Assembly: GCA_010645155.1 (NCBI GenBank)
Contig: CM021321.1
Span: forward strand, 5,539,199 to 5,603,198
Direction of reading: 5' to 3'
DNA length: 64,000 nt
Source: Tigriopus japonicus
Taxonomy: Eukaryota > Arthropoda > Copepoda > Harpacticoida > Harpacticidae
In this document: positions 46,331-57,377 of the stretch, piece by piece
Layout of the letters: every line of letters begins with the position of its first letter
Numbering within the stretch: position 1 is the stretch's first letter
The notes under the pieces: model-generated
Databases searched by the model: none
The model's input: only the letters and a program-made list of their open reading frames with translations
Told to the model about the DNA's origin: nothing
Position numbers and translations under genes: made by a program

Positions 46331-47765
46331 GGTAAATAGGTCACAAGGTAAAAAGGTCACGGAAAATATGTCACAATAAAAAGTTCACAAGGAAAAAAGG
46401 TCACGGTAAAAAGGTCACAGACCCACGTTGCTCCTGAGGTAGCCGAGGGGATGAGCCTGCGAACCCTGGTTTCTACCTTGGTTTCTATACACAATTATGC
46501 CAAGCCGGAGGTCCCGTAAGTCAACAGGAAGTCATACCCAACATTTTTTAGAACAATTGTCCCAACCTGCCCCGGACCCGGCGGACCATGGAGGAGGGTG
46601 TTCTCTCACCCCTATGGAATAAAAATTACACCCTTCTTTCGAGATCTGCCCATGGGCTTCTGAGTACGAGGGGCGTACCAAAAACAATGCAAATGGTGTA
46701 ATAACTTGAGAATATTAAGATTTATCTAACCAATCATTAAAAGCTATTTATGATCACGATTAAAATCTCGAGATTTAACCAATTTCAAAGGGTGCACTTG
46801 TTCCCTAAAGCAGGTAGCAAGGGAATCTTTAGGGTATTTTTTGCTGACCCCTACGGGAGTTTTCTGGAGGCCCTCCAGGTCCTGGATGTAAGTTTTTTCC
46901 AGTTGTTTTTCCTCAATGGGAATAACCAAAGGTTGAAAAATACCATATCCGCATTACATGATGATCAGTTCAATATTTGGCACCTTTTGTGTATCAAGAA
47001 GACCTTGGTCTTCGTTTTTTTAGCGCGAAAAAGTGACACCTTCTTCCAACGATCTTGTGAGGCACAAATAAGGCTCCAGGATCTTTTAGACTATACCACA
47101 GGAAAGAGCAACCTTTGATGGAATCGTCAAAATGGTCACTTACCTTTTTGACTTAACAAGTTTAAACACAGGCTCAACATTGTTAACCCATGACGAACAT
47201 ATCTTTAAATATTAACTTCATAACTTTTTGCGCCCACATCTTTCTTATCTTTTGGTCAAAGTCGGCAAACTTGACTAAAATGGAAGGCCTTGACTCCGTA
47301 CATACACTTCATTGTGCTTTTTCACTTTTTATGATCTTATTGGCTTTGTACAAAGCAATGGCGAGGTCGTGCATGGAGACCATTTGGCAAAATTTCAGGG
47401 GGCGGTCGCCCAATCTACTTTTTTGACGGCGCCAAATAGGGTCAAAAACAGGGTTGTCAAAAATGTTTAAGAAACAAATTTTGTAGCCAAAACTCTGCGT
47501 TTTTGCATTGCATTTTGCATTTTTAGATTTTTTTTTTTTAATTGGTTGAGTGGATCAAAATTACAAGGTCGTTTGCATTCTTTTTGGTATACCCCTCGTT
47601 ATTCCGGGTGGAACACAATCGTATCCATTAAAAAGTGATTTTTCAATGGATACATTTTTACCGTAACCGTTTTACCCTGTGACCTTTTTACTGTGACCTT
47701 TTTTCTTCGTGACCGTTTATTGTGACCTAATTGCTTGTGACTGTTTTAGTTGTGACCTTTTTACC
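46331..47765. mobile_element. Foldback-like element with inverted GGTCAC arrays, copy 2, interrupted
   Basis: The left array (46331-46422) has about six units of the form GGTAAAAAGGTCACR. The right array (about 47660-47765) has about eight units in inverse orientation (GTGACCTTTTTAC and variants). The body 46423-46664 matches copy 1. A 930-bp mariner-like insertion (46667-47599) splits the body; similarity resumes at ATTCCGGGTGGAACACAAT. Confidence 0.8.
46667..47599. mobile_element. Decayed mariner-like insertion inside the GGTCAC element
   Basis: Terminal inverted repeats: left CGAGGGGCGTACCAAAAACA, right the inverse of CGAGGGGTATACCAAAAAGA, both leading to ATGCAAA. TA flanks both sides (46665-46666, 47600-47601). 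The CGAGGGG start is mariner-like. No intact transposase; minus-strand fragments such as LAIALYKANK near 47350 only hint at a helix-turn-helix start. Confidence 0.75.
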
Positions 47766-48840
47766 TACAATCCTCTTCTGGACCCACCGTAGGTATGAGT
47801 CTATAAACATTATTATCATTGAAGATTAAACGATTACTTTACGTCGCTCCACAGCACTTGCACTTGGTTGGATCAAGCGCCTTAACCATTTATTTGAAAT
47901 CAATTAGATGCACGTCATCAAATAGCTTATTTATTTAGCTAAGTGTTTAATACTTAATTTAAGTATATGTCTCGTCCTGATTGGAGGTTCAATTCCTGTA
48001 GTATTTGTAATTGAATGGTGATCAGGTCGTGTCCGCCTCCCAAGACAGCGCAATTGAAGTCTTTTGTTAACAAGAAAATTGTGCAGTGTCAACTTTGTCT
48101 AAGGGCCATCATAAAGTGTCTTTACTACTGATGCGACCAAATAATGTTTTTCGGCCAAGTGTTGCCACATTTGCCCTTGTTTAGCCTTAAGGTCAAAATC
48201 TTCAACGCAAGCTGACTACCAGAAAATAAAGGGTCACAAACTCTGGGTCAAAATCGGCGACACTTTTTATTTGGTCACATCACTAGTCTATACTACGGGT
48301 ACCTGTATTAGTCCAGCCTAATATGCTAGCAAGACTCGGACAATTTCCTTCCTGTAGAAGCAAATTCCGTGGTGTGATCAGAAAATACGAAAGTTAGTAA
48401 ATACTTATTCATTTTTCTTGGTTGTTTTATAACAAACTAATAAAGCATCCTAAAAATTGAAATCTCCCTTCAAGGACAACGTAAGACTTGGAACCCTCTC
48501 CTCAGGCGTTCAGCTATGAATTTTCCATTAATCGAATTCCTTTCAAGTAAATGCCTGCAATGTAATAATCATCTGTTTAACAGAAAGAAACAAAGCGTTG
48601 TTATTCATAGAAAAGATCGCTGTATTGTTGGTTAGTTAATAGCACAGCATTTCAAAGGCGCTTTGCTTAATCGTGTTACAATTTGACATCACTCGTTTCA
48701 TCATACTGCCGCATTGGTCATCACTTGTGGTGGGTGATCTGGTGTTTGTTAAAGGCAAGCAGATTTTAGGATTTTTTCCTAGGTCATTGACTTCATCAAC
48801 TTGAAGAGTCTCCTCAATTTTTCGTTTCGATAGAACTTAG
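47766..48840. other. Gene-free stretch with a dispersed repeat copy
   Basis: Contains the second copy of the dispersed repeat (47868-48110). Nothing else supported. Confidence 0.35.
47868..48110. repeat. Unclassified dispersed repeat, copy 2
   Basis: See the copy at 19095. Here GGTTCAATTCC resembles a polymerase III B box, so a SINE origin is possible, but no A box is clear. Confidence 0.55.
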
Positions 48841-48889
48841 TTGAGTGATCCAGAAGACGAGAAAACACGTCAAGAGTCATTTCTTCATC

Positions 48890-50110
48890 GTGACGTCACT
48901 CCCCCCTCTCCCTTCCCTTTCCATAGGAACTTCTCTCCTTCACCATGTCTCTTTGCCCTCCCCCCTCTCCGCCCCCCTTCCCAACTCCTTGGGGCTATCC
49001 AGTTCTCTTTTTTTTTTCTCTCTCTCTCTCTCCCCTACAACATGCATCCAGCTATCCCCAGACCCCTACCTCTCGCCTTGGCTTGCTACTCATCCATCCC
49101 CTTCCACTTTTGAGGCATTCTCTTTTCTTCCCTCAATCGACCAGTTTCGTTCATGGTGTGAGTCTAGTTCGCCTTAATTCCTCTACAAAGACGAGAGAAA
49201 AGGAAAGATGCAAGCAAAGCAGGGAGGATATGACGGGACTATGGCGGCGTCACAAGTTGTCGTCGACGTCGTCGTTGTTGTTGTTGTTGTTTTTGTTGTT
49301 GCCGTTGTTGTCGTTAGTATTGCTCTTTCAGCCATTCAACTCTCCAAGATGGCAACGTGAAAGCGCTGCCCCCCCCCCCCTCCAAACCTTGCTAACTCAC
49401 CAACTCTCATACCCAAACCCTCCCAACCACCAGGTCTTCTTGGATGGACGATCCTATCAAGCGAACTGAGGATAGACTGACGGACCCATTGAAGTTGGAT
49501 ACAGGGAATTTTGCCTGGGTACTCCACGTCTCCGTTGTGGAGTTCGACAGAGAACTCTAGCTAGCCTAGCGTTGTTGTACACACGTACAGGGGCAGTTGC
49601 ATCGAAGAGCAAGAAAGAAGTTTTTTCTACATAGCGCCACGGGTTTCCTACTCAGCTTTGCACTCTTGTGTATCTGGTGGCATGTTGCAGGATTGCAGCT
49701 CCTCATCCAGAGGCAGAAGTGCAACTCCTCGGGTGCTGCGCCAGTCCTCGGCTTAGTCAGAGTGATCTCCTCCGTTCGTCTTTGACTACTGATATGGGTG
49801 CCACGGCAAATGATTAATGATATTTCTTTTCCCCGGCGAAGGGAATGAAGAGGAACTCTGTCGTTCGTTCGTTCGTTCGTTTTCGTTCTTTGGTGCTCTG
49901 CTAACCAAGTTGGCCACCTCACTGCCAAAGCTAGAAGAGCAACTCCCTTCTGTAGAAAACCGACAAGCTTTACGTTCACAGAGACATGGAGAGAAAGAGA
50001 GAGGAAAAGGGCCAAGCAAGCAAGCTGTTGGATGGAGTTGTTTTCTGTTTTCAGAAACATCCACCCCACTACACATTCTCCGACAGTTTTTCATGAAACT
50101 GCTCTGCCAG
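48890..50110. other. Composition island with pyrimidine-rich and low-complexity tracts
   Basis: Unlike its surroundings this block is CT-rich (48900-49140), has a GTC/GTT microsatellite (49255-49318), a C-run at 49369-49381 and a (CGTT)n tract at 49861-49880, and no recognisable mobile element. It resembles the CT-rich 5' region of the RFX gene. It may be a promoter or 5' exon of an unannotated transcript, possibly upstream of Deformed. Confidence 0.35.
49230..49469 (+). CDS. Possible small membrane-anchored ORF or first exon, uncertain
   Basis: 79 codons from ATG. MTGLWRRHKLSS is followed by a leucine-rich hydrophobic stretch (residues about 15-33), then a polar Pro/Gln-rich tail. Basic start plus single membrane segment is the layout of a type II Golgi protein first exon. 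However the leucines come from a GTT/GTC microsatellite read in one frame, so this can be accidental. No family recognised. Confidence 0.2.
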   Translation: MTGLWRRHKLSSTSSLLLLLFLLLPLLSLVLLFQPFNSPRWQRESAAPPPLQTLLTHQLSYPNPPNHQVFLDGRSYQAN

Positions 50111-52751
50111 AGTAATGGCTAAAGCTATCCACATTACCAAGTTCGAAAAATCTATTCCATATCGAGAAATGTTGGCAAACTTATCGCAAGAAGGAATTGT
50201 TCACAAGGTTACAAAACGTAAAAAGTACAACAAGGGTTCACAAATATATCAAGTATTTCAAAATTATGTTTACTCCATTTTCCTCCATCTTACAAAATCG
50301 TAATTATTATTAGGGCACTATAACTTTTCAGCAAACTAAATTTCAACAGGAAAGATACTTGAAACGTAGAGAAGCCAGAGTTGTAAAGTAACAACCTCAC
50401 ATAGTTTTAAACTCATACTCAACTCATATTTCATATTGGCAAAGAGATTTAGGGAAAAATGCACGTTGTTATACTTTTAAGTTATATCGACTAATGAGCA
50501 GGATGCCTATCTAAGTTTAAGCGCTAAAACTCTATTCATTATTTTAGATGAGTGAGTTTGTTTGCCCCTTGGAAGGATTAAAGAAGAGGGATTCCAATTT
50601 CCACTAAATTTGAACGAGGAAGGCTGATTTCAATGATTTTATTGCTTGCTCCATGATTTCACGGTCAACCATAGAAACCACCACTGAACATACCATCGAT
50701 CATTACATTATGACCGTGACTAATTGCTTTTCTCGACTGAAAGGGCAATAACATTTAGGGCAATAAAACTTGTCCAGTTTAGATTAGGTTATTGTCCTTT
50801 GCGGACACAAGATCTAGATGAGGAAAATTGAAAGAAGTTTCCTTATTTAGAGCGAGGTTTAAAAATAAAACTCATTCTCTTACCACATAAAGCAAATAGA
50901 CAAGAGGTCTGATTAATAATGTTGTGCATTTATCTTGCGAAAGTATTTTGGAAAATATGAATGTACACCTGAACCAAATTTTGCTCTTTGACTAGGTCGT
51001 CAAAAAAAAAAAATAATACCTTTTTGCTTAAAAGTTGATTAGATTTATAAAAAATTGGACCTCTCTCATAAAGTGTGTTATGGTGACGGAGGGCTTAGAC
51101 ATTCTTGGTGAGGGAACAGCCAAAAAATTTGAAGACCCTTTCAATTTTTCATTTAAAGCTGTGCCCAATGTGGTATTTTTCAGACAAAACCAGTGGTGCT
51201 TTTTTCATTCTGGGACTGTTCCTTTGGACACTTAAAGAAAACCCATTCAGCAATTGGTTACCAATTCCATGGCTGTTCATGATTGATCGATTATGAGTAG
51301 ATGAGGCAAATCCCTAGCAATCCGAATTTGACTCGATATGAATTTTGAGGTAACACCCTGGCCTCATCTTATTTGCAAAAATATACTCAGCAATACCTTG
51401 AATACAGAAAAAATGATTTCTTTAAAAAAATGCACGACTTAATGTTTTGCTGATGGAATTACAAATATGTACCTCGTGGCACGAACTGAGGCACAAGGTC
51501 GTCCTTACAGATCTCAGCCAAAGTGTCTAGGATCAGCTAAAGCACTGTGATTACAAGAATACGCAAACCACAACGATAAGTTTTACTTAGTATTGGTGTA
51601 TCTAGAGAGTTCGAGCAAAAGAGGGAAGCCCATGACAGAAACATTCTATTTCATTGCATTTTCAACAAAATTTTGACACCTGCAAATTTTGTGCACGTTG
51701 TGGAAATGAGCAAGCGTACTCTTTCATTTTCTTTTTTTTACACTTTCACTTGTGATTTCTTTTTTCTTCTCAATCTTGTGACGCCACTGGTCTTAAGTGG
51801 GATCAATCGATCTCATGCCTGTACTCTTGTGATCATAATGCGCTAGAGTCAAACCGATTATTTGACCACTCAATTTTCTTGTCTGTTCGAACGATTAGTT
51901 AAAACGGAATGAAAGTGGTAAAGAAGAAGACCTCCTTCAATCTACTCTAGTCAATCATCAAGATGGACAGAGACCACAAAATGGTCCGATCAGAGATAAG
52001 CAAGACTTGAAGGGGTGACTTGATGTTGAAGTCGAGATACAGTATGTTTCATTGAGAGACTTCAAGTTTGAAATATTATCGTAGAATCGTCAACGTCAAG
52101 TAAGTGATCATTAGTGCCCAAATTTTTTGCTTTTCAGCAAAGAATACATAAGTTTCAAAGAAAAAGCCCGTTTCAAGATCGCTATTGTCTTCAACCATCA
52201 GCCGTTAATATTTAGATTACTAGATTTCTTACGACCAACTTTTGCTTGGTAAAACAGTAAAATGAACGGTCTCCTGGGAATTGATCACAAACCCGTTTAT
52301 TGTACTGCCTTGCCAACCAAGCTGTCGGTCCAAAGATACCCACTATGTTTGCATCAGCTGATCCTACACATTTTTCATTTTCACTTTCCTACATATTTCT
52401 TCATTTTTGATGAAACTCGTAAGCAATTGCAATTAATATAAATAAAGTTTTTACGAAATTCTTCTCTGCATTTTCTAAAAATCTTACTTGGGAAAATTCC
52501 TCTTTTGCTTTTTGTTATTCATGAAAGATTTACTTCTAACCTGATAAGAGATGTTTTACATTTTCCAAGCAAAAGAACGAGTCCAAAATATCGACAAGAA
52601 AAACAGACCAAAATGATTTCTTAGAAAAGCGACAACTTGAGAAACAAAATGGAAGTTAAAAACCCCCTTTTCCTTATTTTTGTGCTCATTTCACACGAAA
52701 CTACCCTTTTTAGACATTACAACTTCATTTTCTTTTTTTCATTTTTCCCCT
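50111..52751. other. Gene-free stretch
   Basis: AT-rich; no exon, RNA gene or defined mobile element supported. Confidence 0.35.
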
Positions 52752-52759
52752 CTGTAGTT

Positions 52760-52987
52760 CAAGGGTCGGCAACTGCTTTCGGATCAAAGCCAGAAAATCT
52801 GACTTTGTGTAGTCTGGGACCCATCAAAGAGATATTAGAAGGTTCATGGGCCTAAAATTTAACAATCTAAGAGCTATAGGCCCACGAGTATGTACTGCGA
52901 ATGCCTCTTGGGCCCACAATTTTGGATTCCCCCATTACTCCTGGGCCCACCCAAAACCACCCTTGGGCAACAGGTTGCCGACCTCTG
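52760..52987. mobile_element. hAT-type MITE, family B, complete copy 1
   Basis: 228 bp. Left terminus CAAGGGTCGGCAACTGCTTT, right terminus CAGGTTGCCGACCTCTG; the pair GGTCGGCAAC/GTTGCCGACC is inverted. Flanking octamers CTGTAGTT and CTCTAACA share a central TA as in hAT target sites, though they no longer match fully. The interior has several GGGCCCA words and no coding capacity. Confidence 0.8.
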
Positions 52988-52995
52988 CTCTAACA

Positions 52996-55900
52996 CGGAT
53001 GTCTCAAAATACTAGATTGCGATCGAAGTTTTGTTATGACTAGCCTTGGTCACCCATGGTTATGATCAGGGTTATTTAACAAATGTTTAAATCAGTAAAT
53101 GGTCTTCTTTGCTTGGTTCTTGTTCATCATATTTAGTTAATTTAACTAACCAAAACCCACCAATGAATAAAAACTCCACTGAAAACTTGCTCTAAAGATA
53201 TCTTAAAGGATATTTGTGCTTTCTCGTCCCTTAATCAAATGAACTTTTTTTCTTCCCTGAAGCTCAAATTTGATCACCCTCAAGAAAAGGAGGAAGCTGC
53301 CTTCCAACTGTTACCAAAACAACCCAAAATGGTCCTTGATGGCTGCTGATAGGATTAAGCTAAATTGGCAACGTGCATCAGTGGCTGTGACTAAGGATAG
53401 TCATAAAAAAGCTGCGTAATTTATCCATACCTCCAGGGGTCCTTGGCTCTAGCTACACGAAATGATCAAAAGTGATTCACACCGTTTCAAGAAGCATTGA
53501 ATTTGACTGAATTTCAAATTCAATGCTTTTTGATTCTTCCGAGCTGTCACAAAAGTAACAACCTGGAGATTTCTATTGAAATATATGCAATGATAATCCA
53601 CATTTGTTTGATCTGTCAAAGGATTTTGTGCTGAATGAAACTGTATTTGACTTGTACGCTCAATTGTTCACTAGGCATAAGTAAGTGTACCTAACAGTTA
53701 TTTTCATTGGTAACGGGGAAAGGCACATTTGCAATTAAAGTAAGTTCTGTCGATTGCTTAATGAATAATAGCGGTTTCTTTCATCAATTGATGTTTTTTT
53801 CTGACCATTGAGAGTCTAAAGTAGCCGACTTCAACCGACCCAAAGCCCAGCCAGCTAAAGCAAAGTCAATGTAGGTCAGCTCGGGTCAAGGAACACGGTG
53901 AAGGAGAGCCAGCTGCGTCAACCCTCTAGAATATCTAGTCCGCAGAAAACCGACCATTTTTTCATCGGTCAAAACATAAAAAAGTGTCAAGTTTTGGCAT
54001 GATTTTTTTGAGCATTCTGTGGTTGGGAATCCGTGTCAAAAAGGGTGGAGAGGAAAATCGAATTAAGATTGGGACGGGAAACTACATTGACCTCTTCGTC
54101 AAATTTCTTTCATACTTAACATTTTGGTGTTTTTTTTTGAGCCAGAAAGGTGAGCTTTGTGAATAATTCCAGCCAGCGGCGGCAGCAACAGCAATAACAA
54201 CAACAAAAACAACAACCGCCTCAGTTTTGAGTCAGAGTAAGCAATTTAAAGCTGTCATCAGTCAGACATCAAAAGCAATACAGAGGCTAACAATCGAACA
54301 TCTACGAATCTAAGCGATAAATTCATTCTTCAATGATCTTTACGAAAAGTCTTTTCCAAATGTTATTTCTTGATTTGAACTCCATTCTCTCCAATTAAAC
54401 TAGAAGAAAATATCTCCTTAAAATAAGACATTCTTTCTGAGATTGGACCAAATGAAACGTGTGAAACATTTTTGAATCACACACTTTCACTCTGCGATTC
54501 AAAATAATTCTTGCATACTTCGCATTTTTTGTTGTTTTTTAAGAGAAAGCTCTTTTCTTTTGACAAACCCTGTTTTTATATGTGAGAAAACAATTGAACT
54601 AAACGTGACTCAACACTTTTGACATTAGTTTCATGTATTTTTTCAAACTTCAAGGAATGTCAATAAGAAACTGTCAACGACACAGATTTTCAGCAATTCA
54701 CCCTGCAAAAAAACATAGTTGTCAGCTGGTGGAGCGAGTATTAAAGCAACCCTTTCTCAAAAAGGTCAGTATTTTTCCTTCATGAATTTATTTCTTTGTA
54801 GTGGTATTATGTCATCAAAATCGCATATTTTGGAGAAATTTTAGTGTTATGAAGATGTATAACCTTTTCCCAAGGAGTCGCATTACAAATAATCATCTGG
54901 CATCTATGTTTCAATTTGACCACAAGAGGCGCTGAACATGGCGTATAAGCTGACATTTTTTGCAAGGTTCATTAGTGCCAAGCGACAAAAAAGTTTTATA
55001 GAATATACATAACTGGTGTCAGAAAATATTATTCACTTTTCGGAAGTGTAATTTAGAATGAATCAACCTTCAAAATAATATTTTTTAGAAAATCAGCATC
55101 ACGTATCAAAGAGAACACAAACTTACGTCTCCTGTTGGCTTTTGGTTTGGTAATTTTGGTTGTTTTTGTCTAACGTATTACTGATGGAGTTCAATCTGAT
55201 TTTCAATCTGTGCAATATTTTTTACGCACCCTACTTCGCTGTGACTACCAATTCATGTAAAACTGTACATTTGCCACTTCTGTGTAAAGTGCGTTCGTTC
55301 ATAGAGAATATCCAAGAAGTGACCCTGTTTTTGAAGACTTCAGACTAGGGGGGCCATAAAGATCAAGCAAAGTTTTTTTCACCCTATTTTGCAATGGACC
55401 AATGTCATTGATTGCAGCCCTAAAAGATTGAGCACATTGAATCCCAGCACCACAGCGTATACTTTTCTTTTTTTGCAAAAAATTATCTTTCATTTTGGCT
55501 TCTGAATTTCTTGATTGAAATACGATCATCTGTGAATTTTCATCGATAGAATTAACAATACATCTCGAATCATTGCGTATTTCTATTTAAAATCCAAGCT
55601 AACCGATGTAAAATTTGAATCTTTATTTATATGTCTCGTTTCACAATGACGGAGCATATTTTATAATATCCAGAATCGAGAACAGGCTTTCTTGGCTGAA
55701 GTTTTGATCGGTTAGAGAAAAGATTTCAATACACTTTTATTTGGATTAGGATTGCATCACACGATGAGATAAAAATCTGAGGAATCCCAAATCAACAGAA
55801 AAGTACTCATTTAAATTACTTAATCAGCTTTAAATAGAAAATCGAAAAACGAGTTTTGTCTTTTAAGAAAACGGCACATAATGCAATTCGGAAAGATAAG

Positions 55901-56142
55901 CAGACACAAAGTAAGTACGCTCACTGCATGTAGGATTGTTAGGCCAGAACCAAAATATGCATGCGTGTACAAGGGGAGTCCGTCCATTGCATGTACCCGA
56001 ATGGCCGACAGTATGGAGGTACACACGTACGTACGTACATACGTACGGATACGTAGTCAGGAGATGAGGGAACCGATCAACGAACCAACGAACGATTTAC
56101 TATCGAAGCGTTGTTAAAGGCAGGGGAGATGAAGAACAGGAG
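52996..56142. other. Gene-free region upstream of Deformed
   Basis: No exon supported. Simple tracts: AAC/AGC repeats at 54175-54220 and (ACGT/ACAT)n at 56025-56047. Hox-cluster microRNAs (miR-993, miR-10 type) were looked for by eye and not found. Confidence 0.35.
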
Positions 56143-56492
56143 NNNNNNNNNNNNNNNNNNNNNNNNNNNNNNNNNNNNNNNNNNNNNNNNNNNNNNNNNN
56201 NNNNNNNNNNNNNNNNNNNNNNNNNNNNNNNNNNNNNNNNNNNNNNNNNNNNNNNNNNNNNNNNNNNNNNNNNNNNNNNNNNNNNNNNNNNNNNNNNNNN
56301 NNNNNNNNNNNNNNNNNNNNNNNNNNNNNNNNNNNNNNNNNNNNNNNNNNNNNNNNNNNNNNNNNNNNNNNNNNNNNNNNNNNNNNNNNNNNNNNNNNNN
56401 NNNNNNNNNNNNNNNNNNNNNNNNNNNNNNNNNNNNNNNNNNNNNNNNNNNNNNNNNNNNNNNNNNNNNNNNNNNNNNNNNNNNNNNNNNNN
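56143..56492. other. Assembly gap of 350 N
   Basis: Run of N about 260 bases upstream of the Deformed start, probably within its promoter or 5' UTR. Confidence 0.98.
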
Positions 56493-56755
56493 ACTTTAGG
56501 CAGAGTAGGCAGAAGAGTAAGTAGGTGGTGTGCTTGCTCAAGTCGTCCAAGCCATTGGTGTGAGTGGTGACGGCGGTGTTGGCGATATGCGATTGCCATA
56601 TGCGTTCTCAGTCAATCTCAGCTCTGATTGGAGCAAGCAAGTCACGTGATAAGATGAAAGGTGGAGTTAAAGAAAAGTGAGGCGTTAAGTTTGAGCTAAC
56701 GATAAATTTTACTACATCTGAAATACAAATACGTTAATAGTGCTTGCCACCGAAA

Positions 56756-57377
56756 ATGTCCAGTTTTCTAATGAACAGTGGGTCATACGTGGATCCCAAG
56801 TTCTTAACAGGTGAAGATTATTCACAAGCTGGTTATGTGCATCATCATCACAGCACCAGTGATTATTACGGGCATCAAGCCGCAGCCGCTGCAGCTGTGG
56901 CCGGAGTGCAATATCCCAATTACCCCGGAGTGAATAGTCAACATGCAGCGGCAGCTGCTTACTCCCGAGAGGCCGCAGCCATGGGCTACGGGGGTTATTA
57001 CCAACAATGCGGCATGTCCCCTCATCAGCAAGCCATGCATATGGCAGCTGGTCATCTCTCTAGTTCCAGCTCCCTGGTCTCAAATTCCGGTTTAGCATCG
57101 GGAGGCTCAGCAGGGGGTGGGGGCATGACCCGATCACCAGTCGCGTCGCCACAACCACCGGGCTCTACGGGTTCTTCAAATAACCATCCACAGCTGCTTG
57201 GATCTTACCAATCTCCGCAACACAACTCAACACCACAACCTCAGTTAACGCCCATCGGACACGATGGGGGTATGTCATCAGATTGCTCAGATGATGATTG
57301 TGGGGGGGATGGTGGAGGAAACGGCCAAATACCTGTAGTCTATCCTTGGATGAAGAAGATCCATGTGGCTGGAGCAG
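56756..57377 (+). CDS. Dfd: Hox protein Deformed, first coding exon
   Basis: ATG at 56756 in GAAAATGTCC. The product starts MSSFLMNSGSYVDPKFLTGE and DYSQ, the N-terminal signature of Hox4/Deformed. His, Ala, Ser and Gly/Pro-rich low-complexity segments follow, then an acidic SDCSDDDCGGD block and VVYPWMKKIHVAGAG at residues about 194-208. YPWM (196-199) is the hexapeptide that binds Extradenticle/PBC partners, and KKIHVAG is Deformed-type. The exon ends in phase 1 at AGCAG before GTAGGA (57378). The homeobox exon is not in the remaining 6.6 kb, so the intron is longer than that. Deformed is a nuclear transcription factor specifying mandibular and maxillary segments in arthropods. The upstream Hox3/proboscipedia side is not in this window. 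Confidence 0.95.

Noticed and set aside
46750..47118. 122-codon frame on plus
   Set aside because: Lies inside the decayed mariner-like insertion and matches no transposase in this orientation.
48841..49469. Proline- and serine-rich open frames on plus
   Set aside because: Arise from the pyrimidine-rich tract in several frames at once; only the frame at 49230 is kept, at low confidence.
49566..50094. 167- and 102-codon frames on minus
   Set aside because: Low-complexity translation of the same composition island; no motif or splice support.
56111..56599. Long open frames across the N-run
   Set aside because: Made of undetermined bases.
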